Source of the DNA: KBS50 sp042434095
Lineage (GTDB): Bacteria; Actinomycetota; Actinomycetes; Mycobacteriales; Micromonosporaceae
DNA: 64,000 nucleotides
Assembly (NCBI RefSeq): GCF_042434095.1
Contig: NZ_JBHLUE010000016.1
Location: 496,001-560,000 of the forward strand
Direction of reading: 5' to 3'
Shown here in pieces: positions 34,798-42,752 of this stretch. The notes below the pieces were generated by a model that saw nothing but the letters and a program-made list of their open reading frames with translations, searched no databases and had not been told where the DNA came from. Within the stretch, counting starts at the first letter, position 1. The number at the start of each line of letters is the position of its first letter. The position numbers were made by a program, and so were the translations under genes.

Positions 34798-35268
34798 ATG
34801 GCGATCCCTGACTACATCGTCCGGATGCGCAAGCACGTCGGCACCGAGCTGCTGTGGCTGCCCAGCGTCAGCGCGGTGGTGCTGAACGACGCCGGAGAGG
34901 TGCTGCTGGGCCAGCGCGCCGACGACGGCCGGTGGTCGGTGATCAGCGGTTTCGTCGAGCCGGACGAGCAGCCGGCCCGGGCCGTGGTGCGAGAGGTCGA
35001 GGAGGAGACCGGCGTGCTGGTGGCGCCCGAACGCATCTCCAGCGTGTGGTCCCATCCGCACACCTACCCGAACGGCGACCGGTGCCGGTATCTCAACATC
35101 GGGTTCCGCTGCCGCCTCGTCGGCGGCACGGCACGGGTCAACGACGACGAGTCCACGGACGTCCGCTGGGTGCCGCTGGACCGGCTGCCCGCGATGGACG
35201 AGCACGCCCTGCTCACCATCGAGCACGCGCTGAATGACGGGCCGGCGGCCTGGTTCACCGCCGACTGA
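34798..35268 (+). CDS. NUDIX hydrolase
   Basis: 156 residues. Complete Nudix box GFVEPDEQPARAVVREVEEE followed by TGV (residues 51-73) with the metal-binding REVEEE. Nudix enzymes hydrolyse nucleoside diphosphate derivatives; substrate not predictable from sequence. The upstream strand SVSAVVLNDAGEVLLGQRAD and downstream VRWVPLDRLPAMDEHAL are typical. Leaderless start: TAGGGT lies 7 nt before the ATG. It converges with the VOC gene, leaving only 15 bp between stops. Confidence 0.94.
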   Translation: MAIPDYIVRMRKHVGTELLWLPSVSAVVLNDAGEVLLGQRADDGRWSVISGFVEPDEQPARAVVREVEEETGVLVAPERISSVWSHPHTYPNGDRCRYLNIGFRCRLVGGTARVNDDESTDVRWVPLDRLPAMDEHALLTIEHALNDGPAAWFTAD

Positions 35269-35283
35269 GGTCGAGCCGCCGGA

Positions 35284-35688
35284 TCAGTAGGACTGCAGCT
35301 CGATCAGCGTGCCGGCCGGGTCGCGCAGGTGACCGGCGCGCATCGTGGGGCCCCACTCCGGCCGGTCGGCCGCCGCGGCGACGACGCGCGCTCCGGCGCG
35401 TACGGCGACGTCCATGGCCGCGTCCACGTCCGCGACCCGCAGGACCAGCAGGACCGGGTCGGCGCCGGGCGGGCCGGCCGGGTCCGTGGACGCGGTGCCG
35501 GCGGCGGCCATCAGCCGGCGGTCGAGCAGGGCGAACCGGGTCTGCGCGGCCACGTCCCAGCTGGCGTACGGGCCGGCCGCGTCGCCGCGGGTCAGCACCG
35601 CGCCGGCCAGCTCGGGCAGCACGGCGGCGTAGAACCGGAAGCTCGGGGCGAAGTCGTCGACCAGCAGCCGCGGGTAGGGGCCCTCCAT
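35284..35688 (-). CDS. VOC (glyoxalase/bleomycin-resistance fold) family protein
   Basis: 134 residues. Two beta-alpha-beta-beta-beta halves: PYPRLLVDDFAPSFRFYAAV and VLLVLRVADVDAAMDVAVRA, ending RDPAGTLIELQSY. It lacks clear metal ligands in the first half. VOC proteins include dioxygenases, glyoxalases and drug-binding proteins; the substrate is unknown. ATG at 35688 with TTGGAG upstream. It is divergent from a MarR regulator with shared palindromes between them, so it is probably the regulated target. Confidence 0.85.
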   Translation of the reverse strand: MEGPYPRLLVDDFAPSFRFYAAVLPELAGAVLTRGDAAGPYASWDVAAQTRFALLDRRLMAAAGTASTDPAGPPGADPVLLVLRVADVDAAMDVAVRAGARVVAAAADRPEWGPTMRAGHLRDPAGTLIELQSY

Positions 35689-35701
35689 GACGCTCCAATC
35701 G

Positions 35702-35728
35702 TTGGTGGTCACCAAGTATTGGTGGTGT
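35702..35728. promoter_or_regulatory. probable MarR operator between VOC and MarR genes
   Basis: TTGGTG-GT-CACCAA-GTA-TTGGTG: the central CACCAA pairs with both flanking TTGGTG elements, giving two overlapping perfect inverted repeats. It lies just upstream of the TACCAT -10 of the MarR gene and the VOC start, as expected for autoregulation and repression of the neighbour. Confidence 0.65.
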
Positions 35729-35742
35729 CCTACCATAGCCCG

Positions 35743-36189
35743 GTGACCGACGACGTTCCGGCCCGGCCGCCCACCCTGCTGGCCATCACCACCTTCCTGC
35801 TGTCCAAGGTGGGTCACCGGGCGCGGCGGCGGCTCGCCGAGCGGTTGTCGGCGTACGACCTGAAGCTGTGGCACGTGGCCGCGCTGGCCGCGCTCGCCGA
35901 CCACGGACCGGCCAGCCAGCGCGACCTGGGGACCCGGCTCGGGATGGACCCCAGCGACCTGGTCGGCGTTCTGGACCACCTCGAGGCCGCCGGCCGGGTC
36001 GAGCGCCGTCGCGACCCGGCGGACCGCCGGCGGTACGTGGTGTCGGTGACCCCGGCCGGCCGCTCGGTGCTCGCCGAGGTGGTCCGGCTGGCCGCCGACA
36101 CCGAGGCCGAGATGCTCGCGCCGCTCACCGCCCGCGAGCGACGCCAGCTGCACGACCTGCTGCACCGCGTCTTCACCCACCCCGGTTAG
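35743..36189 (+). CDS. MarR family transcriptional regulator
   Basis: 148 residues. Winged helix: LWHVAALAALADHGPASQRD, LGTRLGMDPSDLVGVLDHLE, and the wing RRRDPADRRRYVVSVTPAGR. N- and C-terminal helices form the dimer. GTG at 35743 lies 6 nt after TACCAT (35731-35736) without ribosome site, so the message is probably leaderless. It probably binds the TTGGTG/CACCAA palindromes upstream and controls the divergent VOC gene. The dispersed hairpin repeat follows its stop. Confidence 0.92.
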   Translation: MTDDVPARPPTLLAITTFLLSKVGHRARRRLAERLSAYDLKLWHVAALAALADHGPASQRDLGTRLGMDPSDLVGVLDHLEAAGRVERRRDPADRRRYVVSVTPAGRSVLAEVVRLAADTEAEMLAPLTARERRQLHDLLHRVFTHPG

Positions 36190-36245
36190 GAAAGGAAGGG
36201 CCCCCTCTTATCGTTTTTGGTAGTAAAAGGGCCCCCGCTTAACCG
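36183..36245. repeat. dispersed hairpin repeat, copy 2 (AAGGGGCCCTT family)
   Basis: GGTTAGGAAAGGAAGGGCCC + CCTCTTATCG, a T/A-rich loop TTTTTGG, then AAAAGGGCCCCCGCTTAACC. Inverted orientation relative to the copies at 287 and 45287. It begins at the end of the MarR gene, and the stem could act as its terminator. Confidence 0.85.
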
Positions 36246-36269
36246 CCGGGGGCGGGATGGAGGCCGGGC

Positions 36270-36482
36270 ATGAGCATGGTCCACGTGCTGTTCGTCGACG
36301 GGCCGGCCGGGGGCGGCCGGCGGGAGCTGCCTGCCGAGCCGGACGGCTCGCCGCCGCCGCGGTGGGTGCTGAGCGGGCACGACGAGCCCGGCGACCACCT
36401 CTACGAGCGGGCCGCTCGGGAAGCCGGGGGCGGCTGGACGATGCGGTACGTCCGCACCTACCCCGCCGGCATCACCCAGTAG
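36270..36482 (+). CDS. small hypothetical protein of 70 residues
   Basis: MSMVHVLFVDGPAGGGRREL, a proline-rich middle, then DHLYERAAREAGGGWTMRYV. The layout (VDGP start, LYERA and MRYVRT end) matches a widespread but uncharacterised family of short actinomycete proteins of phage or genomic origin, as far as I recall. Good ribosome site GGAGG with 6-nt spacing to the ATG at 36270. No known function. It is followed 69 bp later by the asparaginase gene. Confidence 0.65.
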   Translation: MSMVHVLFVDGPAGGGRRELPAEPDGSPPPRWVLSGHDEPGDHLYERAAREAGGGWTMRYVRTYPAGITQ

Positions 36483-36538
36483 GCGACGCCGCGAGCCCGG
36501 GCGCCGCGGACTCGGGGCCGCGCGCTCGGGGTCCTGGG

Positions 36539-36544
36539 TAGCCT
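36539..36544 (+). promoter_or_regulatory. -10 hexamer TAGCCT of leaderless asparaginase gene
   Basis: TAGCCT, 7 nt, ATG at 36552; no Shine-Dalgarno. Confidence 0.6.
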
Positions 36545-36551
36545 CTGCCGG

Positions 36552-37550
36552 ATGACCACGAACCTGACGGTGTTCTTTCTGGGCGGGACGATCGGGATGG
36601 CGGGCCACCGGGCCGGGGTGGTGCACCGGCTGACCGGCGCCGAGCTGGTCGAGGCCGTACCGCAGCTCGCGGACGTGGGCGCCAACCTGGCGGTACGGGA
36701 CTTCCGGGCCCTGCCCAGCGCCTGCCTGTCGTTCGCCGACATCCTGGAGCTGGCCGACGCGGCCGATGCCGCCGTGGCGGCCGGGGCCGACGGCATCGTG
36801 GTGGTGCAGGGCACCGACACGATCGAGGAGACCGCGTACCTGATCGACCTGGTGTGGTCGCGCCCAGCGCCGGTCGTGGTCACCGGCGCGATGCGCAACC
36901 CCCGGCTGGCCGGCGCGGACGGCCCGGCCAACCTGCTGGCCGCGGCGCGGGTGGCCGCCTCCGGGGCGTTCGCCGGGCTGGGCTGCCTGGTCGTGGCGAA
37001 CGACCAGGTGCACGCGGCCCGGCACGTCCGCAAGACGCACAGCGCCAACCCGGCCACCTTCGCGGCGCCCAACACCGGCCCCATCGGAATCCTGGCCGAG
37101 GACCGGGCGGTGCTGCTGACCCGGCCGGCCGGCCGGGTGACGCTGCCGCGCCCCCGACCGGACGCCGCGGCCGCCGCGCCCGTGGCGCTGCACACGGTCG
37201 CCCTCGACGACGACGGTGGCCAGCTGGTCGGGTTGGCCGACCGGTACGCCGGCCTGGTGGTGGCCGGATTCGGCGTCGGGCACGTACCGGCGGCCCTGGC
37301 CGAGCCGCTCGGCGAGCTGGCCCGGCGGATCCCGGTGGTGCTGGCCTCCCGCACCGGCGCCGGTCCGGTGTTCACCGCGACGTACGGGTTCGCCGGCTCC
37401 GAACGCGACCTGCACGGCCGCGGCCTGATCGGCGCCGGGCTGCTCGACCCGTACAAGGCGCGGGTGCTGCTGCGGCTGCTGCTGGCCGGCGGGGCCGACC
37501 GGGAGGCGGTGGCCGCCACCTTCGCCACGGCCGGCGGCCTGTCCGCCTGA
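36552..37550 (+). CDS. type I/II L-asparaginase
   Basis: 332 residues. Hydrolyses asparagine to aspartate and ammonia. First catalytic threonine Thr13 in FFLGGTIGM, second pair Thr88-Asp89 in VVQGTDTIEETAYL, and the lysine-containing region replaced by VVTGAMRNPRLAGADGPANL, as in bacterial asparaginases. No signal peptide, so a cytoplasmic enzyme. Starts leaderless, 7 nt after TAGCCT. With two glutamine synthetases and glnE nearby it adds to the nitrogen theme, but no GlnR box was seen upstream. Confidence 0.94.
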   Translation: MTTNLTVFFLGGTIGMAGHRAGVVHRLTGAELVEAVPQLADVGANLAVRDFRALPSACLSFADILELADAADAAVAAGADGIVVVQGTDTIEETAYLIDLVWSRPAPVVVTGAMRNPRLAGADGPANLLAAARVAASGAFAGLGCLVVANDQVHAARHVRKTHSANPATFAAPNTGPIGILAEDRAVLLTRPAGRVTLPRPRPDAAAAAPVALHTVALDDDGGQLVGLADRYAGLVVAGFGVGHVPAALAEPLGELARRIPVVLASRTGAGPVFTATYGFAGSERDLHGRGLIGAGLLDPYKARVLLRLLLAGGADREAVAATFATAGGLSA

Positions 37551-37591
37551 CCGCCGCCGCCGGCCGGCTCACGGCGCCGGCGGGCGTCGGC

Positions 37592-37979
37592 TCAACCCCA
37601 GGCCCGGGCGCCGGCGGCGAAGACCTCCGGCGCGCTCTCCACCGGCAGTACGCAGAGCAGGTGGCCGGCGGGCGCCCGCAGGATGCGGCACTCCTGCCAC
37701 TGCCGCAGCTCCACCGCGCCGAGGCCGACCAGCCGGGCCGTCTCGGCCGCCCACGTCGTCGGTCTCGATGTCCAGGTGGAATCGCGGGGCGTCGTCGCCG
37801 CCGATCGCCTGCACGGCCACCTCGGCGTCCGGCAGCACCCCGGGCAGGTTGGTGAACTGCGGCTCCGGCGCGTACGGCCGCGGGGTCACGCCGAGCGCGG
37901 CCGCCCAGAACCCCGTGGCCCGGTCGGCGTCGGCCTCGGGCGTGTCGATGATGAGCGCGAAGAGCCGGCTGCGATGCAT
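37592..37979 (-). pseudogene. VOC family protein gene with a single-base frameshift
   Basis: The N-terminal part from the ATG at 37979 reads MHRSRLFALIIDTPEADADR and continues to FHLDIETDDV. At about 37753 the reading frame breaks: one extra G in GTGGGCGGCC shifts it, and the correct continuation AAETARLVGLGAVELRQWQE and CRILRAPAGHLLCVLPVES is in the next frame, ending at 37592. The joined product would be about 129 residues, normal for a VOC protein. It may be a real pseudogene or a sequencing error in a G run. TAGCCT lies 7 nt before the ATG, the same leaderless layout as its neighbours. Confidence 0.8.
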
Positions 37980-37986
37980 GCCTCGC

Positions 37987-37992
37987 AGGCTA
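37987..37992 (-). promoter_or_regulatory. -10 hexamer TAGCCT of the frameshifted VOC gene
   Basis: Minus-strand TAGCCT, 7 nt before the ATG at 37979. A 16-bp sequence AGGGCGTGTGTCAAGG occurs here (37992-38007) and again at 38043-38058. Confidence 0.55.
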
Positions 37993-38053
37993 GGGCGTGT
38001 GTCAAGGTCCTCGGGCCGCCCAGGGGCTTCGACAGACGCCCTGAGGGCGTGTG

Positions 38054-39304
38054 TCAAGGCCCGACGTCGGCGCGGACGTCCGGACCGGGTTGCTCGGGCG
38101 GCCGGCGGACCACCAGCAGCGCGATGTCGTCGGCCGGATGCTCGGCGTCGAGGGTGGCCATCACCGTGTCGGCCACGGTGCTCGGGGACGCCACCGGGAC
38201 CGCCGCCGTCAGCCGGGCCACGCCGACGTCGAAGACCTCACCGCGGCGCTCGACGAGCCCGTCCGTGTAGGAGACCAGCACCGCGCCGGGCGGCAGGGCC
38301 GCCGTGGCGCTGCGCCGGCGCGGCTGCCGGGGCCCGGTGCCGAGCGGCGGGTCGATGGGCGCCGGCAGCAGGATCTTCGGCCCGTCCGGCGCCACCAGCA
38401 CCGGCCGGGGATGCCCGGCCAGCGACACCCGCAGCTCCGTCCGGTCCGGCGAGATCATCGCGTACAGCGCGGTGGTCAGGCTGCCGGCCTCGAAGTGGAC
38501 CACCTTCCGGTCCAGCAGCGTCAGCGCCTCCGCCGGGTCGTCGCAGATCAGCGCGTACGCCCGCAGCGCGCTGCGGACCCGGCCCATCACGATCGCGGAC
38601 TGCAGGCCGTGCCCGGAGACGTCGCCGACCACCATGCCGACCCAGCCGGAGGGCAGGGTGAAGACGTCGTACCAGTCGCCGCCCACCCCGGAGGCGTGGC
38701 CGGGGACGTACCGCGCCGCCAACTCCAGGCCGGGCACCTGGGGCAGCTCCTCCGGGATCAGGCTCCGCTGCAGCGCCAGCGCCGCCGCCTGGTCGAGGCT
38801 GTTGGCGCGGGCCCGGTTCGCCAGGCTGACCCGGTCGGCCACCATCTCCAGCAGGCGTACGTCGTCCTCGGTGAACTTGCGCGGGCTCAGGCTGCCGACG
38901 TGCAGGACGCCGACCAGCTCGCCGTGGGCGATGATCGGCACCCCCAGCAGCGAATGCAGCCCGATCTCCAACAGGATCGGGTTGACCACGTTGTCGGCGG
39001 TGACCCGGGAGAGGATGACCGGCTGCTTGGTGAGCGCCACCCGGCCGGCGAAGCCCCGACCGACGGCCACCCGGAACCCCTGACGTACCTCCTCCTCCAG
39101 CCCGCGCGCGGCGGTGGCCACCAGTTGCTGGGCGCGCGGGTCGAGCAGCAGGATCGTGGCCGTGTCGACGTCGAGCAGGTCGCGCACCCGGTCGAGCAGC
39201 TCGTCAAAGAGGTCGGCCACATCGAGACGGGACAGCGTCGCATCGGTCACCGCCTCGATGCGGTGCAACCGCTGCTCGTCTCGGAGAACATTCGCGCGGA
39301 CCAC
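38054..39304 (-). CDS. GAF domain / SpoIIE-type PP2C serine phosphatase
   Basis: 416 residues. A GAF sensor spans about residues 15-165 (ILLLDPRAQQLVATAARGLE, LLGVPIIAHGELVGVLHVGS). The phosphatase spans about 185-405: LQRSLIPEELPQVPGLELAA, the metal-binding GGDWYDVF and VVGDVSGHG, and a C-terminal SYTDGLVERRGEVFD. Such proteins (RsbU-like) dephosphorylate anti-anti-sigma factors to switch on alternative sigma factors; the partner is not nearby. GTG at 39304 lies 6 nt after TAGGAT (complement of 39311-39316), so probably leaderless. Confidence 0.94.
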   Translation of the reverse strand: MVRANVLRDEQRLHRIEAVTDATLSRLDVADLFDELLDRVRDLLDVDTATILLLDPRAQQLVATAARGLEEEVRQGFRVAVGRGFAGRVALTKQPVILSRVTADNVVNPILLEIGLHSLLGVPIIAHGELVGVLHVGSLSPRKFTEDDVRLLEMVADRVSLANRARANSLDQAAALALQRSLIPEELPQVPGLELAARYVPGHASGVGGDWYDVFTLPSGWVGMVVGDVSGHGLQSAIVMGRVRSALRAYALICDDPAEALTLLDRKVVHFEAGSLTTALYAMISPDRTELRVSLAGHPRPVLVAPDGPKILLPAPIDPPLGTGPRQPRRRSATAALPPGAVLVSYTDGLVERRGEVFDVGVARLTAAVPVASPSTVADTVMATLDAEHPADDIALLVVRRPPEQPGPDVRADVGP

Positions 39305-39441
39305 CCCAGAATCCTAGTTGCGGTCGAGCAACAACTCCTATCGAGCAGAGCCGACCTCCGGCCGGGTGACGGATTTGTTCTTCAATGGGGTGAACAGCGC
39401 CGCGAGCCGGCGCTGTCGGGGGTCCGTCGTACCGTGGAACG

Positions 39442-39897
39442 GTGCGGATACGGATCGAGGGCCGTGACCTTCCCGGGCGGGTGTGCGACGCCGGCGGCGA
39501 CTTCCCCGGCTATCGCGGCATCCACGTCGGCGTCCAGCGACGCGACCGCCCGACCGAGTGGCTCGACCTGCAACCGGCCGACGCCACCACGGTGACGTGG
39601 GACCTGGACTGCACCGCCGCCACCGTTACGGACGGCCGCCTCGACGCCCGCGGTCCCTACCTGCAGGGCGGGCCGGGCCGGCGCTTCATCTACCTGTCCT
39701 GGGGTGAGCTGGACGACGCCGGCGCCTTCACCATGTTCCGGCGGGCCAAGCTGTGGCTCGACGGCGTCGACCCGGACACCGCGCGAGCGGCCGTGGACGC
39801 CGGCCGGCTGACGGCGCGGCTGGGCCTGACCGACAGCAGGGGGCAGCCGCGCTGCGCCAGCGTACGACCACCGCACATCAACTGGTCCGCGGGCTAG
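39442..39897 (+). CDS. DUF5990 family protein
   Basis: 151 residues, RIRIEGRDLPGRVCDAGGDF at the start, then HVGVQRRDRPTEWLDLQPAD and GPYLQGGPGRRFIYLSWG. This matches DUF5990, a small all-soluble actinobacterial family of unknown function. GTG at 39442 lies 6 nt after TACCGT (39430-39435), without ribosome site; leaderless. It is divergent from the phosphatase gene and its 3' end stops 16 bp short of rnpB. Confidence 0.85.
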   Translation: MRIRIEGRDLPGRVCDAGGDFPGYRGIHVGVQRRDRPTEWLDLQPADATTVTWDLDCTAATVTDGRLDARGPYLQGGPGRRFIYLSWGELDDAGAFTMFRRAKLWLDGVDPDTARAAVDAGRLTARLGLTDSRGQPRCASVRPPHINWSAG

Positions 39898-39913
39898 CGG
39901 CGGCGCCGGGCCG

Positions 39914-40350
<437 letters not shown>

Positions 40351-40353
40351 TCC

Positions 40354-40359
40354 ATCCTA
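40354..40359 (-). promoter_or_regulatory. -10 hexamer TAGGAT of rnpB
   Basis: Minus-strand TAGGAT, placing transcription start at about 40347-40350, exactly the first bases of the P1 helix. Confidence 0.6.
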
Positions 40360-40449
40360 ACGACGGCGCGAGCCGGCCCATTTCCGCCCCGCCGACGTCC
40401 CGTGGCGGGACGAGCGCGCGGGGCCGACCCGTACTAGCCTCGGCTCACC

Positions 40450-41211
40450 ATGGATCTTTCCGAGGCGGCGCTGCTGGTCGGCGCGGGGCTGGCGGCCGGC
40501 ACCGTGAACGCGATCGCCGGCGGTGGCTCGCTGATCACGTTCCCGGCGCTGATCGCCATTGGGCTGTCTCCGGTGCCGGCGAACGTCACCAACTCCGTGT
40601 CGGTGTGCCCGGGATACCTGTCGAGCGTGCTGGGCAGCCGCCAGGATCTGCCGCCGCGCCGCCAACTCCTGCCCCTCCTGCCGACGGCGGTGCTGGGCGC
40701 GGCGGCCGGCTGCGTGCTGCTGCTGGTCACCCCGGCCCGGGCGTTCGAGCTGGTCGTACCGTTCCTGGTGCTCGGCGCGTCCGCCGTGCTGGCGTTCCAG
40801 ACCAAGCTGCGGCGGCTGGTCGGCCATCCCGCCGAGCTGAGTCCGCGCCGCCGGATGGTCACCGTGCAGGCGATGGTCGCCCTCGGTTCGGTGTACGGCG
40901 GGTACTTCGGCGCGGCCCTGGGCGTGATGCTGGTGGCGGGCCTGGCGCTGGTGCTGGACGAGTCGCTGGTCCGGGTGACCGCGATCAAGAACCTGCTGTC
41001 GGCGCTGGTGGGGATCGCCACGGTGGTCGTGTTCGGGCTGTTCGGGCCGGTGAACTGGGCGGCCGTGGCGGTGCTGGTGCCGGCCACCATCGTCGGCGGG
41101 TACGGCGGCGCCCGGCTGGCCCGGCGGCTGCCGCCGGCGATCCTCAAGACGGTGATCGTGGTCTTCGGTACGGCGATCGGCCTGCTGCTGCTCTACCGCG
41201 CGCTCCGCTGA
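40450..41211 (+). CDS. TauE/SafE family sulfite or sulfonate exporter-like permease
   Basis: 253 residues with about eight hydrophobic segments. It is recognised by the opening LVGAGLAAGTVNAIAGGGSL + ITFPAL and the internal repeat GYFGAALGVMLVAGLALVLD, both typical of TauE/SafE. Members export sulfite, sulfoacetate or related anions; the substrate is unknown. ATG at 40450 follows TAGCCT (40435-40440) by 9 nt with no ribosome site, so near-leaderless. The 3' end overlaps the convergent XRE gene by 19 bp. Confidence 0.92.
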   Translation: MDLSEAALLVGAGLAAGTVNAIAGGGSLITFPALIAIGLSPVPANVTNSVSVCPGYLSSVLGSRQDLPPRRQLLPLLPTAVLGAAAGCVLLLVTPARAFELVVPFLVLGASAVLAFQTKLRRLVGHPAELSPRRRMVTVQAMVALGSVYGGYFGAALGVMLVAGLALVLDESLVRVTAIKNLLSALVGIATVVVFGLFGPVNWAAVAVLVPATIVGGYGGARLARRLPPAILKTVIVVFGTAIGLLLLYRALR

Positions 41212-41435
41212 CCGGCCGGTGCGAGCGAGAACAGGTCGCCGGGCCGGCAGTCGAGCGCGTCGCAGAGTGCGGTGAGGGTGCTGAACCGGATGGCCCGGGC
41301 ACGCCCGTTCTTCAGCACCGACAGGTTGGCCAGGGTGACGCCGACCCGGTCGGCCAGTTCGGTGAGGGTCATGCCGCGCTCCGCCAGCAGCGCGTCGAGG
41401 TGGACGACCACCCGGTGTTCCTCGTCGGGCGGCAT
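41193..41435 (-). CDS. small XRE-type helix-turn-helix regulator (YozG-like)
   Basis: 80 residues. HTH: VVVHLDALLAERGMTLTELA, then DRVGVTLANLSVLKNGRARA, then FSTLTALCDALDCRPGDLFS. This matches the short Cro/CI regulators that accompany DUF2975 membrane proteins in many bacteria. Its ATG directly follows the TGA of the DUF2975 gene (TGAATG), so the two are translationally coupled. It probably binds the TATCGAT-type palindromes upstream of that gene. Overlaps the convergent permease gene by 19 bp. Confidence 0.93.
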   Translation of the reverse strand: MPPDEEHRVVVHLDALLAERGMTLTELADRVGVTLANLSVLKNGRARAIRFSTLTALCDALDCRPGDLFSLAPAGQRSAR

Positions 41436-42068
41436 TCAGATCACCCCGTCGAGTTCGGCCCGCAGCGCGGTCCCGCGGTCCAGCACGGCCGCGATGGCGA
41501 AGACGACCACCGCGGCGAACAGCCAGCTGAGCAGGCCCGCCGCGGAGCGTGCCGGCACGCCGGGCGCCAGCGTGCGGGCCAGCGCCGACCGGCCGAGGTG
41601 TTGGCCCGCCTCCGCGACGCAGCCGCCGAGCAGCAGGACCGCGCCGATCCGGCGCAGCCGCCCCGCGACGGCCGGTACGAACGGGTCGGCGAACCGCGCG
41701 GCGCGGACCACCCGGAGGAGCAGGACGACGGCCACCAGCACCACGAGGGTTCCGGGCAGCCGGGCGAGGAGGTCCAGCAGTTCCTGGCGCAGGCTCGGCT
41801 GCCAGGTGCAGACCTCGGCGGTGCTGGCGGCGACGGAGCGGCCGGTCGGCAGGGTCCCGTTCACCACCAGCCGGCCGAGTTCGCGCAGCGACACCTCGAC
41901 GCAGACGTCCCGGTGGCGGGCCGCGCCGACGAGGCCGGCCAGCAGGTGCCCGCCGGCCAGCAGCACGGCGCCGAGCAGCAGCAGTTCCATGGCGGCGAGC
42001 CACCGCCCGGGACCCGGCACCAACCGCCGGACCAGCCGGGCGAGCCGCCCGCGATCGCGCAGGTCCAC
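41436..42068 (-). CDS. DUF2975 family membrane protein
   Basis: 210 residues with four hydrophobic segments: MELLLLGAVLLAGGHLLAGL, GTLVVLVAVVLLLRVV, RIGAVLLLGGCVAEAG and LLSWLFAAVVVFAIAAVLDR. This is the DUF2975 layout; the motif FADPFVPAVAGRLRRIG between segments 2 and 3 is typical. Partnered downstream with an XRE regulator. Function unknown, though such pairs are proposed to be membrane-signal/regulator modules. GTG at 42068 with AAGGAGG at 8-nt spacing. The promoter region holds AT-rich palindromes. Confidence 0.9.
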   Translation of the reverse strand: MDLRDRGRLARLVRRLVPGPGRWLAAMELLLLGAVLLAGGHLLAGLVGAARHRDVCVEVSLRELGRLVVNGTLPTGRSVAASTAEVCTWQPSLRQELLDLLARLPGTLVVLVAVVLLLRVVRAARFADPFVPAVAGRLRRIGAVLLLGGCVAEAGQHLGRSALARTLAPGVPARSAAGLLSWLFAAVVVFAIAAVLDRGTALRAELDGVI

Positions 42069-42079
42069 GAGAACCGCCT

Positions 42080-42115
42080 CCTTATCGAAAATCGATATAC
42101 CGATAATCGATAAGG
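42080..42115. promoter_or_regulatory. AT-rich palindromic operator of the DUF2975-XRE operon
   Basis: Perfect 9-bp inverted repeat CCTTATCGA/TCGATAAGG at the two ends (42080-42088, 42107-42115) with further ATCGATAT and CGATAATCGATA elements between. It is an AT island in very GC-rich DNA and overlaps the ribosome site of the DUF2975 gene. Likely bound by the XRE product of the same operon. Confidence 0.6.
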
Positions 42116-42155
42116 CGACGACCCGCGTCAAGCCCTCGTACGGCCGCAAAATTGG

Positions 42156-42168
42156 CTGTACCGTACAG
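42156..42168. promoter_or_regulatory. palindrome overlapping the MarR promoter
   Basis: CTGTAC-C-GTACAG, a perfect inverted repeat that contains the TACCGT -10 hexamer (42159-42164) of the MarR gene starting at 42171. Position suggests autorepression. Confidence 0.55.
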
Positions 42169-42170
42169 GT

Positions 42171-42638
42171 ATGAGCGCTGTTCCGGAGTTCGGCGACGGG
42201 ACGCTGGGCCGGATCGAGACCGAGGTCGCGCTCCTGATGCGCCTCGGCGAGGCCACCCGGCGGGCCACCGGCGCCCGGGAGCACCGGGTGCTGGACCGGG
42301 CCGCGTACGTGATCCTGCGGCACCTGGCCGACGCCGGCCCGCGGAACGTCTCGGCGCTCGCGGCCCGGCTCAATCTCGACGGCTCGACGGTGACCCGGCA
42401 GGTCACCGCCATGGAACGCGCCGGGCTCATCACCCGGGCGGCCGACCCGCGCGACGGCCGCGGCACCGTGGTCTCCCCCACCGACGCCGGCCTCGACCGG
42501 GTGGCCGCGGTCCGCGCCGCACGCACCCGGCTGTACGGCGACATCCTGGCCGGCTGGTCCGCCGAGGACCGGACGGCCCTCGCCGGAATGCTCGAACGGC
42601 TCAACTCCGCCCTGGCCGCGCACGTCCAGCGCCGCTGA
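42171..42638 (+). CDS. MarR family transcriptional regulator
   Basis: 155 residues. Winged helix: AAYVILRHLADAGPRNVSAL, ARLNLDGSTVTRQVTAMERA, and the wing DPRDGRGTVVSPTDAGLDR. ATG at 42171 lies 6 nt after TACCGT, without ribosome site, so leaderless, and the hexamer sits in the palindrome CTGTACCGTACAG. Divergent from DUF2975-XRE and followed by a membrane protein gene that it may also control. Confidence 0.93.
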   Translation: MSAVPEFGDGTLGRIETEVALLMRLGEATRRATGAREHRVLDRAAYVILRHLADAGPRNVSALAARLNLDGSTVTRQVTAMERAGLITRAADPRDGRGTVVSPTDAGLDRVAAVRAARTRLYGDILAGWSAEDRTALAGMLERLNSALAAHVQRR

Positions 42639-42752
42639 GCCGAATTCCACCGGCGGCTCCACCCGCATCTCCACCCGCAGTTCCACCCACGGGTGGCGGT
42701 GTCCGGGCCCCGGCGTTCCTACCGTCGACACCGACACGACGAAGGGAACCCG

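Noticed and set aside
36257..36541. Overlapping alternative frame of 94 codons over the 70-residue gene
   Set aside because: Arg/Ala/Gly-rich shadow; the 70-residue frame has the proper ribosome site and protein-like sequence.
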